Numbered from the stretch's first letter, positions 41,102-49,840 are shown. The stretch is DNA of 64,000 bases from Siphonobacter sp. BAB-5405 (GCF_002872335.1 NZ_NJAG01000002.1:1-64000); one strand, 5' to 3'. The notes: generated from the sequence alone by a model not told the origin. Numbers and translations: made by a program.

Positions 41102-43324
41102 ATGAAAAAAATTTACCTGACTTTTTTATTACTGTGGAGTGTACTGCTGGCCCGGGCTACGCACATTGTGGGTGGAGAGTTGCAGTTTGAATCGCTGAGA
41201 AGCAGTATCAATGGAGCTACACACCGCATCTCGCTGAATCTGTACTTCGATGACATTAACGGCCAACCCGGAGCCAATGATTTGACCGTAGTGATTTCGG
41301 TTTTTCGCAAACGCGATAATGCCCGAATGGGTGATCTGGAAATGCCCCGGGTGGCCAGTGCCCTGATTCCCTACAGCAATCCGCTCTGTACGTCGGCAGG
41401 AGCTTCCCTGCGTACGCGACTCATTCGCTACAGTTCCGACGTCATTTTCCGGCAACAGGAATTTGATGATCCGCAGGGCTATTACATCGTCTGGGAACGC
41501 TGCTGTCGGAACAACATCATTACCAACATCGTACGACCTCAGGATGCGGCTACCGTATTTTACCTCGAAATGCCACCGCTCTATCAGAATAGTCGGCCCT
41601 ACGTTAACTCTTCTCCCCAATTTACGACCGTAAAAGGGGATTTTATCTGTCTGAATCGTCCCTTTACCTTTGATTTTAGTGCCATTGATCCCGATGGGGA
41701 CAGTTTGCGATACTCCCTTGTTACCCCGCTGAATGGATATAGCAACACCGTAAATCCCAGGCCAATCGCTCAACCCAGTTCTTCGTATCCGGCGATTACG
41801 TGGGGGGCGGGCTTTTCGGCGACGACGGCCATTGTGGGCAATCCCCCGTTAGCCATCCACCCCGGTACAGGACAACTTTCAGTAACGGCTACGCAACTGG
41901 GACTGCACGTGTTTTCGGTGATGGTGGAGGAGTTTCGGGCGGGTAAACGCATTGGTCTGGTTCGCCGGGACTTCCAATTGAAAGTGATCGACTGCCCCAT
42001 GAGTGCTCCTCCCGTAGTAATGGCTCGGGAGCAGGGGAAAAGAGAATTCTATAAACCGGGCCAAACCATGGAGATGACGGTGGGCGAGCAGCGGTGCATT
42101 GATCTGTTTTTTACGGACAAAGACCCCAATTCCCGCCTGAATTTAAAGGTACAAGCCTTGCATCCGAACCCGCTACAGTATACCATTACCCCCACCCAGG
42201 TGACGCTGACGACGGGTAGTGATACGGCTCGGGCTCAAATCTGTCTGGGGGAATGTGCCGAGAGTGTCGATAGCCGTCCCTTACGGTTTCAAGTGATCGC
42301 CAGTGATGAAAGTTGCCCCCTTCCGCAACACGATACGTTAACGATCAGCGTATTCGTCCGGCCCAGAGCCAATCAAAAACCGAAGGTATCGACAACCTTA
42401 GCCAATAACCGGGCTACGGTCGTCGTAGGAACCAGGCTTGATTTTGACATCGACGGCCTGGACCTGGATCCGGACAGTATCCGGCTGGAAGCCCGAGGGC
42501 GTGGTTTTTCACTGGCTAATGCAGGGATGAACTTTACACCCTCCCGGGGGTTGGGCAAAGCTCGTTCGCCCTTTAGCTGGACGTTGCCCTGTGCGGCCGT
42601 ACGCCGGGAGCCGTACATCGTTGATTTCTACGTCATCGATCTTCGCTGCGGCCGTAACCTGACGGATTCGGTCAGCGTTGAGTTAACGACCACGGGAAGG
42701 CCTAGTCAGCCCCCGTCGGTAGCAACGACCTTACCCGGCAATACGGCTACCGTGACCCTGCAGGGAACCACCGGGCAACCCATTCGTTTCCAGGTCAATG
42801 CTCAGGATCCCGAACGAGATCCTTTGGTACTGCGGGGGCAGGGACGGGGCTTCACGCTGGGCGGAGCGGGTATGCAATGGAATGATCAGTCGGGTACAGG
42901 TACGGTGAGTGGTCCGTTCGAATGGACACCAACCTGTGAACTCATGGAAGGTCTACCCGAGAAAACATTTATTGTGGACTTCATTACCGAAGATAACTCC
43001 TGTAATCCCAACCGGTACGATTCCGTAAAAGTGGAACTGGTGGTGCGTGATCAGCTGGTGGACTATGAATTTCTGCCACCCAACGTATTTACGCCTAACG
43101 ACGACGGGAAAAACGATCATTTTTCAGTGGACGATCTACCGCTGGACAACTGTATTGAGCAATTCCAGTACGTCGAGATCTTTAACCGCTGGGGGAAACG
43201 CGTCTTTCGGGATACAAAAGTCAATTTCCGCTGGACGGGTGAAGACTTCTCCACCGGACAGTATTATTACGTCATCAAGTATTCCAAACGTCAGTTTAAG
43301 GGGGTAGTAAGTTTGCTACGCTAG
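41102..43324 (+). CDS. Secreted protein with T9SS type B (gliding-associated) C-terminal domain
   Basis: A 740-residue extracellular protein with a signal peptide (1-19, ending ARA). It contains repeated beta-sandwich or cadherin-like segments; two related blocks near 455-540 and 555-650 both read (G)RGFSLANAGM / GRGFTLGGAGM and end in an xPCxxx / TPTCEL cysteine segment. The last 85 residues (FLPPNVFTPNDDGKNDHFSVDD...IFNRWGKRVFR...GQYYYVIKYSKRQFKGVVSLLR) are the type B T9SS sorting domain. It is probably a surface adhesin or structural protein. The SDR gene follows 46 nt downstream. Confidence 0.93.
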   Translation: MKKIYLTFLLLWSVLLARATHIVGGELQFESLRSSINGATHRISLNLYFDDINGQPGANDLTVVISVFRKRDNARMGDLEMPRVASALIPYSNPLCTSAGASLRTRLIRYSSDVIFRQQEFDDPQGYYIVWERCCRNNIITNIVRPQDAATVFYLEMPPLYQNSRPYVNSSPQFTTVKGDFICLNRPFTFDFSAIDPDGDSLRYSLVTPLNGYSNTVNPRPIAQPSSSYPAITWGAGFSATTAIVGNPPLAIHPGTGQLSVTATQLGLHVFSVMVEEFRAGKRIGLVRRDFQLKVIDCPMSAPPVVMAREQGKREFYKPGQTMEMTVGEQRCIDLFFTDKDPNSRLNLKVQALHPNPLQYTITPTQVTLTTGSDTARAQICLGECAESVDSRPLRFQVIASDESCPLPQHDTLTISVFVRPRANQKPKVSTTLANNRATVVVGTRLDFDIDGLDLDPDSIRLEARGRGFSLANAGMNFTPSRGLGKARSPFSWTLPCAAVRREPYIVDFYVIDLRCGRNLTDSVSVELTTTGRPSQPPSVATTLPGNTATVTLQGTTGQPIRFQVNAQDPERDPLVLRGQGRGFTLGGAGMQWNDQSGTGTVSGPFEWTPTCELMEGLPEKTFIVDFITEDNSCNPNRYDSVKVELVVRDQLVDYEFLPPNVFTPNDDGKNDHFSVDDLPLDNCIEQFQYVEIFNRWGKRVFRDTKVNFRWTGEDFSTGQYYYVIKYSKRQFKGVVSLLR

Positions 43325-43370
43325 AGTGTAGAAAGGCGGTAGTAGGGCCGTTTTGAACGAAAGGAAAGCA

Positions 43371-44183
43371 ATGAAAGATAAAGTGGTACTCATTACGGGC
43401 GGTTCTTCCGGAATTGGTAAAGCGTTGGCAGTAGAATTTGGCCGAAAGGGTAGTAAAGTAGTGATTACCGGTCGGGATGCCGGGAAGTTGGGCGAAGTCG
43501 AAAAGCTCTTGAAAAGCGAAGGTATTTCCTGCCTGAGTCTGGTTGCTGACGTTAGTATACAGGCAGACCATGAAGCCGTGATGGCAGCGGTTATGGTTCA
43601 GTTTGGTCAGCTCGATGTACTGATCAACAATGCCGGTATTTCGATGCGGGCCATGTTCGAAGACCTCGATCCTGAAGTCATTCGTAAAGTCATGGACATT
43701 AATTTCTTCGGCAGTGTCTACGCAACTAAAGCAGCTTTGCCACACCTGCTCCAGAGCAAGGGCAGCATCGTGGGTATTTCCTCCATCGCGGGCTATCGGG
43801 GCCTGCCGGTACGCGTAGGGTACTCGGCTTCAAAGTTTGCCCTGAATGGATTTCTGGAAGCCTTACGTACCGAGTTACTGCATTCGGGCGTACACGTGCT
43901 GACGGCCTCGCCAGGCTTTACGGCTTCGAATATCCGCGTCGCCTCGTTGGGGAAAGACGGGCGGACCCTGGGGGAGACCATGCGTGATGAAGCGACGATG
44001 ATGTCGGCGGAGGAGGTAGCCGCTCGTATTTACAAGGCCATTGTCCAACGCAAACGGGAGTTGATTCTGACTTCGCAGGGTAAACTCACCGTATGGCTGA
44101 ATAAGCTTTTTCCGAAGTTTATGGATACCATGGTCTACAACGAGCTGGCTAAGGAAGAGAACTCACCCCTGCGGAAACGTTAG
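43371..44183 (+). CDS. SDR family oxidoreductase
   Basis: Short-chain dehydrogenase/reductase of 270 residues. It has the NAD(P)-binding VLITGGSSGIGKALA, NNAG (VLINNAGISMRAMF), catalytic Ser in VGISSIAGYRGLP, and YSASK (Tyr and Lys). The C-terminus matches the DhrS7-like group (SPGFTASNIR). Substrate unknown. ATG 43371 has an AAGGA-like element 8 nt upstream; a TTG six codons upstream is rejected. Its end overlaps the convergent TPR-SH3 gene by 4 nt. Confidence 0.93.
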   Translation: MKDKVVLITGGSSGIGKALAVEFGRKGSKVVITGRDAGKLGEVEKLLKSEGISCLSLVADVSIQADHEAVMAAVMVQFGQLDVLINNAGISMRAMFEDLDPEVIRKVMDINFFGSVYATKAALPHLLQSKGSIVGISSIAGYRGLPVRVGYSASKFALNGFLEALRTELLHSGVHVLTASPGFTASNIRVASLGKDGRTLGETMRDEATMMSAEEVAARIYKAIVQRKRELILTSQGKLTVWLNKLFPKFMDTMVYNELAKEENSPLRKR

Positions 44184-44911
44184 CGGACAATCCAGACGTC
44201 GGAGGATTTGACGTATACCAGCTGATTCTCCCAGAGCACCTGGTACCAGATATCCGATTTTCCGACCACTTTCAGGCGGTGGCCTTCTTTGACAATCTCG
44301 GTAGGAGGGGCCGCCGCCGAAGGATCACTCCGAAGAATCGAACCCTCTTTTCGAATGATGGCCTGTCGGTACCGGCCCGGCAGATTAACTAATAGAGCAA
44401 CGCCCGCCCAGTAGAAAAAGAAGATCATTTTGTGCCGGAAGGGAATGTACTGATGCTTGACTCGTTTACTGAGTAAAACGGCAAAAACGTACACCCCGAT
44501 GACCAGGAATAGCCCAATGAGATAGCCTGAGTACTGCTTGAAGAGTAGAATGAGCAGATTAAAATCATCCAGCTCGTATCCTTTCCAGCCCTGATCGCGG
44601 GCAATTTCATTCATTTTTCGGAGTACTCGCTCGTCCGGAATCTGTTCGTAGTACAGATTGAGGTAGTATTGTACCTGAAGCCAGTCTTTTTTTTGTTCGT
44701 AGAGATAAGCCAGTTTTAAATAAATCGCCGGAGAAATGCGGGGCGAAGTCTTTAGAATTTGTTCATAGGCCCGCGTTGCTTTCCGAAAACTATGAATTTC
44801 GAACAGAGAATCGGCGTGAATAAGTCGTGGTGCGACATTCTGAGCAGCAGACAGTTGCAGGCTGGCGAAGAAAAAAAAGATAGATAATTGTAAATTTTTA
44901 AGTCGTAACAC
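44180..44911 (-). CDS. Membrane protein with TPR-like repeats and a C-terminal SH3 domain
   Basis: A 243-residue protein. It has a signal peptide or first helix (LSIFFFFASLQLSAAQ), a periplasmic helical/TPR-like region (about 30-120, HADSLFEIHSFRKATRAYEQILK), two membrane helices (about 135-155 and 173-190), and a C-terminal bacterial SH3 domain (HRLKVVGKSDIWYQVLWENQLVYVKSSDVWIV). This is the layout of BatE-like proteins of the Bacteroides aerotolerance operon, but no bat genes adjoin. The start is inferred: a TATCTTTG promoter at 44975-44982 excludes longer frames, and GTG 44911 is the first start that fits the signal peptide. Confidence 0.75.
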   Translation of the reverse strand: MLRLKNLQLSIFFFFASLQLSAAQNVAPRLIHADSLFEIHSFRKATRAYEQILKTSPRISPAIYLKLAYLYEQKKDWLQVQYYLNLYYEQIPDERVLRKMNEIARDQGWKGYELDDFNLLILLFKQYSGYLIGLFLVIGVYVFAVLLSKRVKHQYIPFRHKMIFFFYWAGVALLVNLPGRYRQAIIRKEGSILRSDPSAAAPPTEIVKEGHRLKVVGKSDIWYQVLWENQLVYVKSSDVWIVR

Positions 44912-44934
44912 TTGCGTTCGGCTGCTGATAACAC

Positions 44935-44942
44935 TACTTTTG
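44935..44942 (+). promoter_or_regulatory. TACTTTTG promoter box for the tRNA-Lys pair
   Basis: TACTTTTG followed by CAC, 42 nt upstream of the first tRNA-Lys. It shares TACTTTTGCAC with the tRNA-Leu and tRNA-Met promoters. Confidence 0.55.
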
Positions 44943-44974
44943 CACTCGCAAAAACGGAAAGAGTTTCTGTCAAG

Positions 44975-44982
44975 CAAAGATA
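44975..44982 (-). promoter_or_regulatory. TAnnTTTG promoter box for the TPR-SH3 gene
   Basis: TATCTTTG on the minus strand, just outside the first tRNA-Lys and facing away from it. The TTG that opens the longest TPR-SH3 frame is part of this box. Confidence 0.55.
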
Positions 44983-44984
44983 AT

Positions 44985-45060
44985 GATTCTGTAGCTCAGC
45001 TGGTAGAGCAATACACTTTTAATGTATGGGTCCTGGGTTCGAATCCCAGCGGAATCACCA
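44985..45060 (+). tRNA. tRNA-Lys (anticodon TTT), copy 1
   Basis: Cloverleaf with acceptor GATTCTG/CGGAATC, D-arm AGCTCAGCTGGTAGAGC, anticodon stem ATACA/TGTAT with loop CTTTTAA (anticodon TTT), and T-arm CTGGGTTCGAATCCCAG. It encodes its own CCA (45058-45060). Confidence 0.96.
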
Positions 45061-45152
45061 AAAGCAGTTTAGAGTTAAGATTAACGCCTTTAAGCGTCTC
45101 TTCGGCACCATCTGAAGTTAGTTTTTAATCATCTATCTTGCCACAAAGTACC

Positions 45153-45225
45153 GATTCTGTAGCTCAGCTGGTAGAGCAATACACTTTTAATGTATGGGTC
45201 CTGGGTTCGAATCCCAGCGGAATCA
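45153..45225 (+). tRNA. tRNA-Lys (anticodon TTT), copy 2
   Basis: Identical to copy 1 over all 73 nt but without an encoded CCA (CGA follows the discriminator). It lies 92 nt downstream and is followed by a terminator, so both copies are probably one transcript. Confidence 0.96.
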
Positions 45226-45230
45226 CGAAA

Positions 45231-45253
45231 GGCACACGCAAGTGTGCCTTTTT
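45231..45253 (+). terminator. Terminator of the tRNA-Lys transcript
   Basis: GGCACAC-GCAA-GTGTGCC followed by TTTTTT, 5 nt after the second tRNA-Lys. Confidence 0.92.
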
Positions 45254-45300
45254 TGTTTGATTTCTGTCGATGGAGTATAAACGCTACCTGTGGTCTTATT

Positions 45301-45347
45301 CCAATAAAAAAGAGAACGCTCATGAGGAGCGTTCTCTTTTTTATTGG
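45301..45347. terminator. 21-bp perfect hairpin, bidirectional
   Basis: CCAATAAAAAAGAGAACGCTC pairs exactly with 45327-45347 around ATGAG. It lies 16 nt after the stop of the minus-strand membrane protein gene and backs up the tRNA terminator. Confidence 0.9.
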
Positions 45348-45362
45348 AATAGTCTTTCCCGG

Positions 45363-46676
45363 TCAAACAATCACCGTTTTAAAACCGGGGGAATGCGTAC
45401 TTACTTTTAGCAGGAGTAAATACAGACAGGCCGGATAAATATGATGGAACAGCCGTTCAATAGATTGACTGAGGTGCCATTCCAGGTCATTCGGCGTAGT
45501 AAGGTAAATCACAAAATAACCTGAAAGCAGTAAGCCTACAACCAGCATCGGCAGGGACTTCACAAAGGCAATTTTCCTGATGAGTAGCAACGTCAGTAAA
45601 ACCAGTACTACTGAATAATACGTAAAACCGGTTCTAAAGAAATAGGTAATGATCAACCCGTAGCGATCCGGATTGACAATTAAATCAAGCAGATCGGTAC
45701 CTCGACCCGCGTGAATCAGGTCATTGGCGGGAGCGTATACCACCTTAAAGTGGACCAGGATAAGAAACGGGAGCAACGCACCCGCCGCGTAGTGCAGGAT
45801 TGTTCTGAAGTTTCGGAAATGAAAGCAAAGCACCGCAAACGAAAACGTCAGGAAAAACAGAGCTCCTTCATTTTTTACCCAGGTTGTACTACCGGCGATG
45901 AAGCCCAGTAGAAAAAACAGTCGCCGGTCGATGCCCTGTTGGGTTTCCTTGTACATCACAAACGCGATGAGAATGAAAAAGGCCAGCAGGGTATCGGAAT
46001 ATTGCGAGCGGGCAATCTCGATGAATTTAGTATCCAGGGCAAACACACAAAGAGCGACAACCGCCGGAAACACATAGTTGAAGCGGGTCAGTCCGAGAAA
46101 CACCGTTACCGGAATGGCAAAGTAGACCAGATGAGCCAAAATCATCGGAGCCAGCGGCGTTGCCGTCTCCACACCTCTCCACATATACGCTACCAGCGAT
46201 GGCAGCATCAGCGGGTAATCCGGATGCGTTTTGACTAACTTGTTGGTGAATAAATTAGTCCAGTATTCGGGATAGAAAAGGTATTTGGCATGAAGGTTCC
46301 AGATGGCCCACGCGTCCCAATCGCCCCATCGATAGATTTGCTTGTTGAACGGTAGCGTGGCCGCCAACAGCCCGACGAGCAGAAGAAGCACCCGGCCCGG
46401 CCGTTCAAATGTCGGTAACGACCAGGAGCGATCGTGGTGGCGGACTGCGTATAAGGCCAGGGCTATTCCAGGAACAACAACGAGTCCGGCTAATACGAGC
46501 GGGTAAGGAATGGAAGCGACTAAACTCAGGTAATAGGAATAACCGACCAGGGCAAGCAGTAAGGCAAAGGCAAAGGGATAGCTTAAACCTCCCCGGGATC
46601 GGTCTCCTTTATGCAAAAAAGAGCTGACCTCAATAAAAGCAATGACGGTGGCAGCAATACAGGCAAAGATTAACAT
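45363..46676 (-). CDS. Polytopic membrane protein, glycosyltransferase (GT39/PMT)-like
   Basis: A 437-residue integral membrane protein with about 12 hydrophobic segments. The first large loop carries IYRWGDWDAWAIWNLHAKYLF, a DxxD/E-type motif in the position used by lipid-phosphate-sugar glycosyltransferases such as ArnT and PMT, followed by TKLVKTHPDYPLMLPSLVAY. This suggests transfer of a sugar from a polyprenyl carrier on the periplasmic side; family membership is inferred. It begins 1 nt after the stop of a small upstream gene, so the two are an operon. Confidence 0.75.
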   Translation of the reverse strand: MLIFACIAATVIAFIEVSSFLHKGDRSRGGLSYPFAFALLLALVGYSYYLSLVASIPYPLVLAGLVVVPGIALALYAVRHHDRSWSLPTFERPGRVLLLLVGLLAATLPFNKQIYRWGDWDAWAIWNLHAKYLFYPEYWTNLFTNKLVKTHPDYPLMLPSLVAYMWRGVETATPLAPMILAHLVYFAIPVTVFLGLTRFNYVFPAVVALCVFALDTKFIEIARSQYSDTLLAFFILIAFVMYKETQQGIDRRLFFLLGFIAGSTTWVKNEGALFFLTFSFAVLCFHFRNFRTILHYAAGALLPFLILVHFKVVYAPANDLIHAGRGTDLLDLIVNPDRYGLIITYFFRTGFTYYSVVLVLLTLLLIRKIAFVKSLPMLVVGLLLSGYFVIYLTTPNDLEWHLSQSIERLFHHIYPACLYLLLLKVSTHSPGFKTVIV

Positions 46677-46677
46677 A

Positions 46678-47058
46678 TTAACGTTTCAGGTGTACTACAC
46701 GATAGGTTAACTCTTGATTGCCCCCACTGACGATACGTTCGTAGTTATCCAGAGCGAGGGGAGGAAGTCCGGGTTCTTCAAGGATGAGCATGGTATCCCT
46801 TTCGGCCAGCTCGACTACCATAGGGGCTAACACCAGCGTTGATTTAAAATAAAGCATGTCAACCCGGTCGGGAGCAACATTCGCTTTCATACCAAGGCTA
46901 GCACCGGGGGGTAACTTTTTTTTGACGTCAGCGAGTAGCTCTTCGAGATGATCCGGTTCGGTATAAGCTCCCGGCGATGCCAGGTCGCGATACTTGTTAA
47001 TGGTAAGCCAGATGATGGATACCAGTAAAACGGTACTGGCCAGATAAAGAAACCTCAT
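46678..47058 (-). CDS. Hypothetical membrane-anchored protein
   Basis: A 126-residue protein of unknown function. An N-terminal anchor (residues 2-20, RFLYLASTVLLVSIIWLTI) is followed by a soluble domain of about 100 residues on the periplasmic side, with no recognised motif (LPPGASLGMKANVAPDRVDMLYFKSTLVLAPMVV). ATG 47058 puts the anchor at the very N-terminus; a start at 47115 would add 19 polar residues. It is directly upstream of the GT39-like gene, and the pair may act on the same glycan; this is inferred from adjacency only. Confidence 0.7.
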   Translation of the reverse strand: MRFLYLASTVLLVSIIWLTINKYRDLASPGAYTEPDHLEELLADVKKKLPPGASLGMKANVAPDRVDMLYFKSTLVLAPMVVELAERDTMLILEEPGLPPLALDNYERIVSGGNQELTYRVVHLKR

Positions 47059-47215
47059 GGAAAGATGTAATGCAGCGTACGCTGGGTTCGTTGAACGAAT
47101 AGGTCTTGAAAGCAAAGAAAGCTGAATTCACGTATAAAAATCGGCCGCTTATAAATTATTGGCTGAATATTCTTTTTCCGAGAAACTACTGATACCAGAT
47201 TATCGTTTGAAAAGA

Positions 47216-47223
47216 TAGATTTG
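47216..47223 (+). promoter_or_regulatory. TAnnTTTG promoter box for the TetR-like gene
   Basis: TAGATTTG, 24 nt before ATG 47248. The TTG that opens the longest frame (47221) lies within the box. Confidence 0.6.
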
Positions 47224-47247
47224 TGCGTACTCTTTCAAACGATCTTT

Positions 47248-47886
47248 ATGGCTACTTCTCCCGATAAAATCAAAGACGCTTACATGATGCATCTGCTCGA
47301 AGAGGGGCAGCAACCGGCGTCGATCTATGCCTTTGCCAAGAAGCTAAAGGTAAAAGAAACCGAGTTCTACGAATACTATAATTCATTCGAACAGATTGAA
47401 AGCGGCGTTTGGGTAGGCTTTTTTGAGCAGACGCTCGTCCGCCTGAAAAGTGACGAGGTTTTTCACACGTATTCCGTTCGGGAAAAGTTGCTGGCGTTTT
47501 ACTACACCTGGATCGAAGTGCTCACCAGCAACCGCAGCTTTGTACTTCGCAGCCTGAAAGATTTCCGTATGCAGCGATCCCTGCGTACGCCCGCGGCTCT
47601 GGAAGAATTTAAATATCAGTTTGAAAAATTCATCAAAGACCTGATGGCTGAAGGGCGGGAGAGCCAGGAAGTAAAGTCCCGGCAGCTGGTCGAAACTAAA
47701 TATCCTACTGCATTTTGGTACCAGACGATGTGGCTACTCGATTTCTGGAGTAAAGACACGTCGAAAGGTTTTGAGAAAACGGATACTGCCATCGAGAAGG
47801 CCGTCAACACGGCATTTGATCTGATTGGCGTATCGGCTCTGGATTCTGTACTGGATCTGGCCAAGTTTCTTTACCAAAATCGTTAA
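47248..47886 (+). CDS. TetR-like regulator
   Basis: A 212-residue TetR-fold protein. The N-terminal helix-turn-helix is divergent but recognisable (ASIYAFAKKLKVKETEFYEYYNSFEQIES, with FYEYYNSFEQI in place of LYxHFxSKExL). The C-terminal ligand domain contains AFWYQTMWLLDFWSKDTSKGFEKTDTAIEKAVNTAFDLIG. The gene starts behind a TAGATTTG promoter and ends 15 nt before an ABC1-kinase gene, so the two form an operon. It may regulate the pair or bind the same lipid-like ligand; neither is shown. Confidence 0.82.
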   Translation: MATSPDKIKDAYMMHLLEEGQQPASIYAFAKKLKVKETEFYEYYNSFEQIESGVWVGFFEQTLVRLKSDEVFHTYSVREKLLAFYYTWIEVLTSNRSFVLRSLKDFRMQRSLRTPAALEEFKYQFEKFIKDLMAEGRESQEVKSRQLVETKYPTAFWYQTMWLLDFWSKDTSKGFEKTDTAIEKAVNTAFDLIGVSALDSVLDLAKFLYQNR

Positions 47887-47901
47887 CCAGGCCCACGTTT
47901 T

Positions 47902-49221
47902 ATGAAATCCCAACAATCAATTCCAACCTCCAAAGTAGCCCGTGCGACGCAATTCGTAAAAACAGGAGTCAAAATTGGAGGAAATTACCTGAAGCATAAT
48001 GTAAAGAAGCTGGTGAACCCGGATCTGAGTCGGGATGAGCTACACGAGGATAACGCCGTTGACATTTACGAGTCCCTGAGCCAGTTAAAGGGCTCGGCTT
48101 TGAAAGTGGCCCAAATGCTGTCCATGGATCGGAATCTGTTGCCCCGGCAGTATTCCGAACGCTTTCAACTGTCGCAGTACTCGGCTCCTCCGTTATCGGC
48201 TCCGCTGGTAGTGAAAACCTTCCAAAAGTTTTTCGGTAAATCGCCTTCGGCCTTGTACGACACTTTTGATGTGGAAGCGACTGCTGCGGCTTCCATTGGT
48301 CAGGTACACCGGGCTACGAAAGACGGGAAAAACCTAGCGGTAAAGGTGCAGTATCCCGGTGTGGCAGATAGTATCAGTTCCGATCTGAAGATGGTGAAGC
48401 CCATGGCGAAAACCCTTTTCGGATTGAATGAAAAGGATGTGGACCGCTACACGGCGGAGGTAGAGCTGCGTTTGCTGGAAGAAACCGATTACGAACTGGA
48501 GCTACGCCGGGGGGGTGAAATTACTCAGGCCTGTGCTCACATTGAGGGCCTGGTATTTCCGACCTACTATCCGGAACTTTCAGCTCGCCGGATTCTGACA
48601 ATGGACTGGCTGGAGGGCAAACACCTTAGCGATTTTCTGGCAACCAACCCCAGTCAGGAGGTACGCAACCGGATTGGACAGACGCTCTGGGATTTTTACG
48701 ACTACCAGATTCACACGCTTCGGCAGGTACACGCCGATCCGCATCCGGGTAATTTTCTGCTGCGGCCGGACGGCACGACGGGCGTAATCGATTTCGGCTG
48801 TATCAAAGACATTCCGACCTTTTATTACGACAACTATTTCGCCCTGATCAACCCCGATACGGTGGCGGATCGCGAGCGGACGGAACAAATTTTCTATAAT
48901 CTGGAATTCCTGTATCCGTCCGATTCAGACCACGAAAAGCAGTTATTCTCGGGTCTGTTCATCCAAATGATTCACCTGCTGGGACGACCCTTCAAGGAGG
49001 AAACCTTTGATTTTGGCAACGATGCGTATTTCCAGGAGGTGTATGCCTTTGCCGATCAGTTACAGCGAATCGAAGAGATCCGAAAGTCTAAAGTAGCCCG
49101 GGGGAGTCAGCATGGTTTGTACGTGAATCGTACCTACTTTGGTCTGTATTCGATTCTGAACGAATTAAAAGCCGTCGTAACGACCAATCGCCCGGACTGG
49201 TTACGGCCTGGCCAGGGTTAA
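47902..49221 (+). CDS. ABC1/AarF (UbiB) family atypical kinase
   Basis: A 439-residue ADCK/UbiB-type kinase-like protein. The family-specific N-terminal motif, usually KxGQ, reads LKVAQMLSMD (about 71-80). It is followed by the Ala-rich loop AAASIGQVHRA in place of the Gly-rich loop, NLAVKVQYPGV (nucleotide-binding Lys), EETDYELE, the catalytic HADPHPGNFLL and VIDFGCIKD (DFG). It has no membrane segment at the C-terminus. UbiB relatives support quinone biosynthesis or lipid homeostasis; this organism uses menaquinone, so its substrate is open. Co-transcribed with the TetR-like gene and closed by a strong terminator. Confidence 0.92.
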   Translation: MKSQQSIPTSKVARATQFVKTGVKIGGNYLKHNVKKLVNPDLSRDELHEDNAVDIYESLSQLKGSALKVAQMLSMDRNLLPRQYSERFQLSQYSAPPLSAPLVVKTFQKFFGKSPSALYDTFDVEATAAASIGQVHRATKDGKNLAVKVQYPGVADSISSDLKMVKPMAKTLFGLNEKDVDRYTAEVELRLLEETDYELELRRGGEITQACAHIEGLVFPTYYPELSARRILTMDWLEGKHLSDFLATNPSQEVRNRIGQTLWDFYDYQIHTLRQVHADPHPGNFLLRPDGTTGVIDFGCIKDIPTFYYDNYFALINPDTVADRERTEQIFYNLEFLYPSDSDHEKQLFSGLFIQMIHLLGRPFKEETFDFGNDAYFQEVYAFADQLQRIEEIRKSKVARGSQHGLYVNRTYFGLYSILNELKAVVTTNRPDWLRPGQG

Positions 49222-49237
49222 ACAAACGCTTTGATAC

Positions 49238-49275
49238 GAAAAGGCCCGAGGCATTCGAATGCCTCGGGCCTTTTC
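49238..49275. terminator. 19-bp perfect palindrome terminator
   Basis: GAAAAGGCCCGAGGCATTC and its exact complement, T-rich at each exit. It is shared by the convergent ABC1-kinase and DUF2911 genes; the DUF2911 stop is only 2 nt away. Confidence 0.92.
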
Positions 49276-49276
49276 C

Positions 49277-49840
49277 TTATTTAACGAACGCGAAAGGAAT
49301 GCGTACCCGAACGTCGTCCCACATCAGATGAAGATCGGCACCGGCTTCGGTTTCCTCGAAGCGAAAGGTAAGGGCTTCGTAAACCTGATCGTTTTTCTGA
49401 GCGGGAACGTCCACGCGTAAGTAATCGTTTTCGGCTTTATAGTTGAAAGCACCCCACTGACCCAGTTCCGAATTAAGAACAATCGTCCAGGAGTCCGGGT
49501 TCGGAATCGTGAAAAGGGTATAGGTACCCGGTCGAACCGATCGTCCGGCCAATTTCACCTCTTTTGTAATGGTTAGTTCCGTAGCTTCGTTCGCTCCGGT
49601 CCGCCAGATTTTTCCGTAGGGTTCCAGTTTCCCAAAAATTTCCCGTCCCTTTCGCATGGGTTGTCCGTACGTAAGCTTGAGGTAACAGGTTTCGGTTTTG
49701 TATTGGGCTAAAGCCAGCGGACTGGGCCGTAGCTGCGGCTGGATAATTTCAGCGGCGGTACTCTTGGCGGTGGAATCCGTTTGGGCCTGTACGGAGAGAG
49801 CCATTAAACAGCCCATGCCAACGAAATGAAATAATTTCAT
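49277..49840 (-). CDS. DUF2911 domain-containing secreted protein
   Basis: A 187-residue protein with a signal peptide (1-19, ending VQAQ) and a DUF2911 domain. Typical blocks are LTYGQPMRKGREIFGKLEPYGKIWRTGANEATELT, VRPGTYTLFTIPNPDSWTIVLN, and WGAFNYKAENDYLRVDVP. The family is a periplasmic or secreted beta-sandwich of unknown function, common in Bacteroidota. It has its own TATTTTTG promoter and is divergent from the dCMP deaminase gene. Confidence 0.93.
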   Translation of the reverse strand: MKLFHFVGMGCLMALSVQAQTDSTAKSTAAEIIQPQLRPSPLALAQYKTETCYLKLTYGQPMRKGREIFGKLEPYGKIWRTGANEATELTITKEVKLAGRSVRPGTYTLFTIPNPDSWTIVLNSELGQWGAFNYKAENDYLRVDVPAQKNDQVYEALTFRFEETEAGADLHLMWDDVRVRIPFAFVK

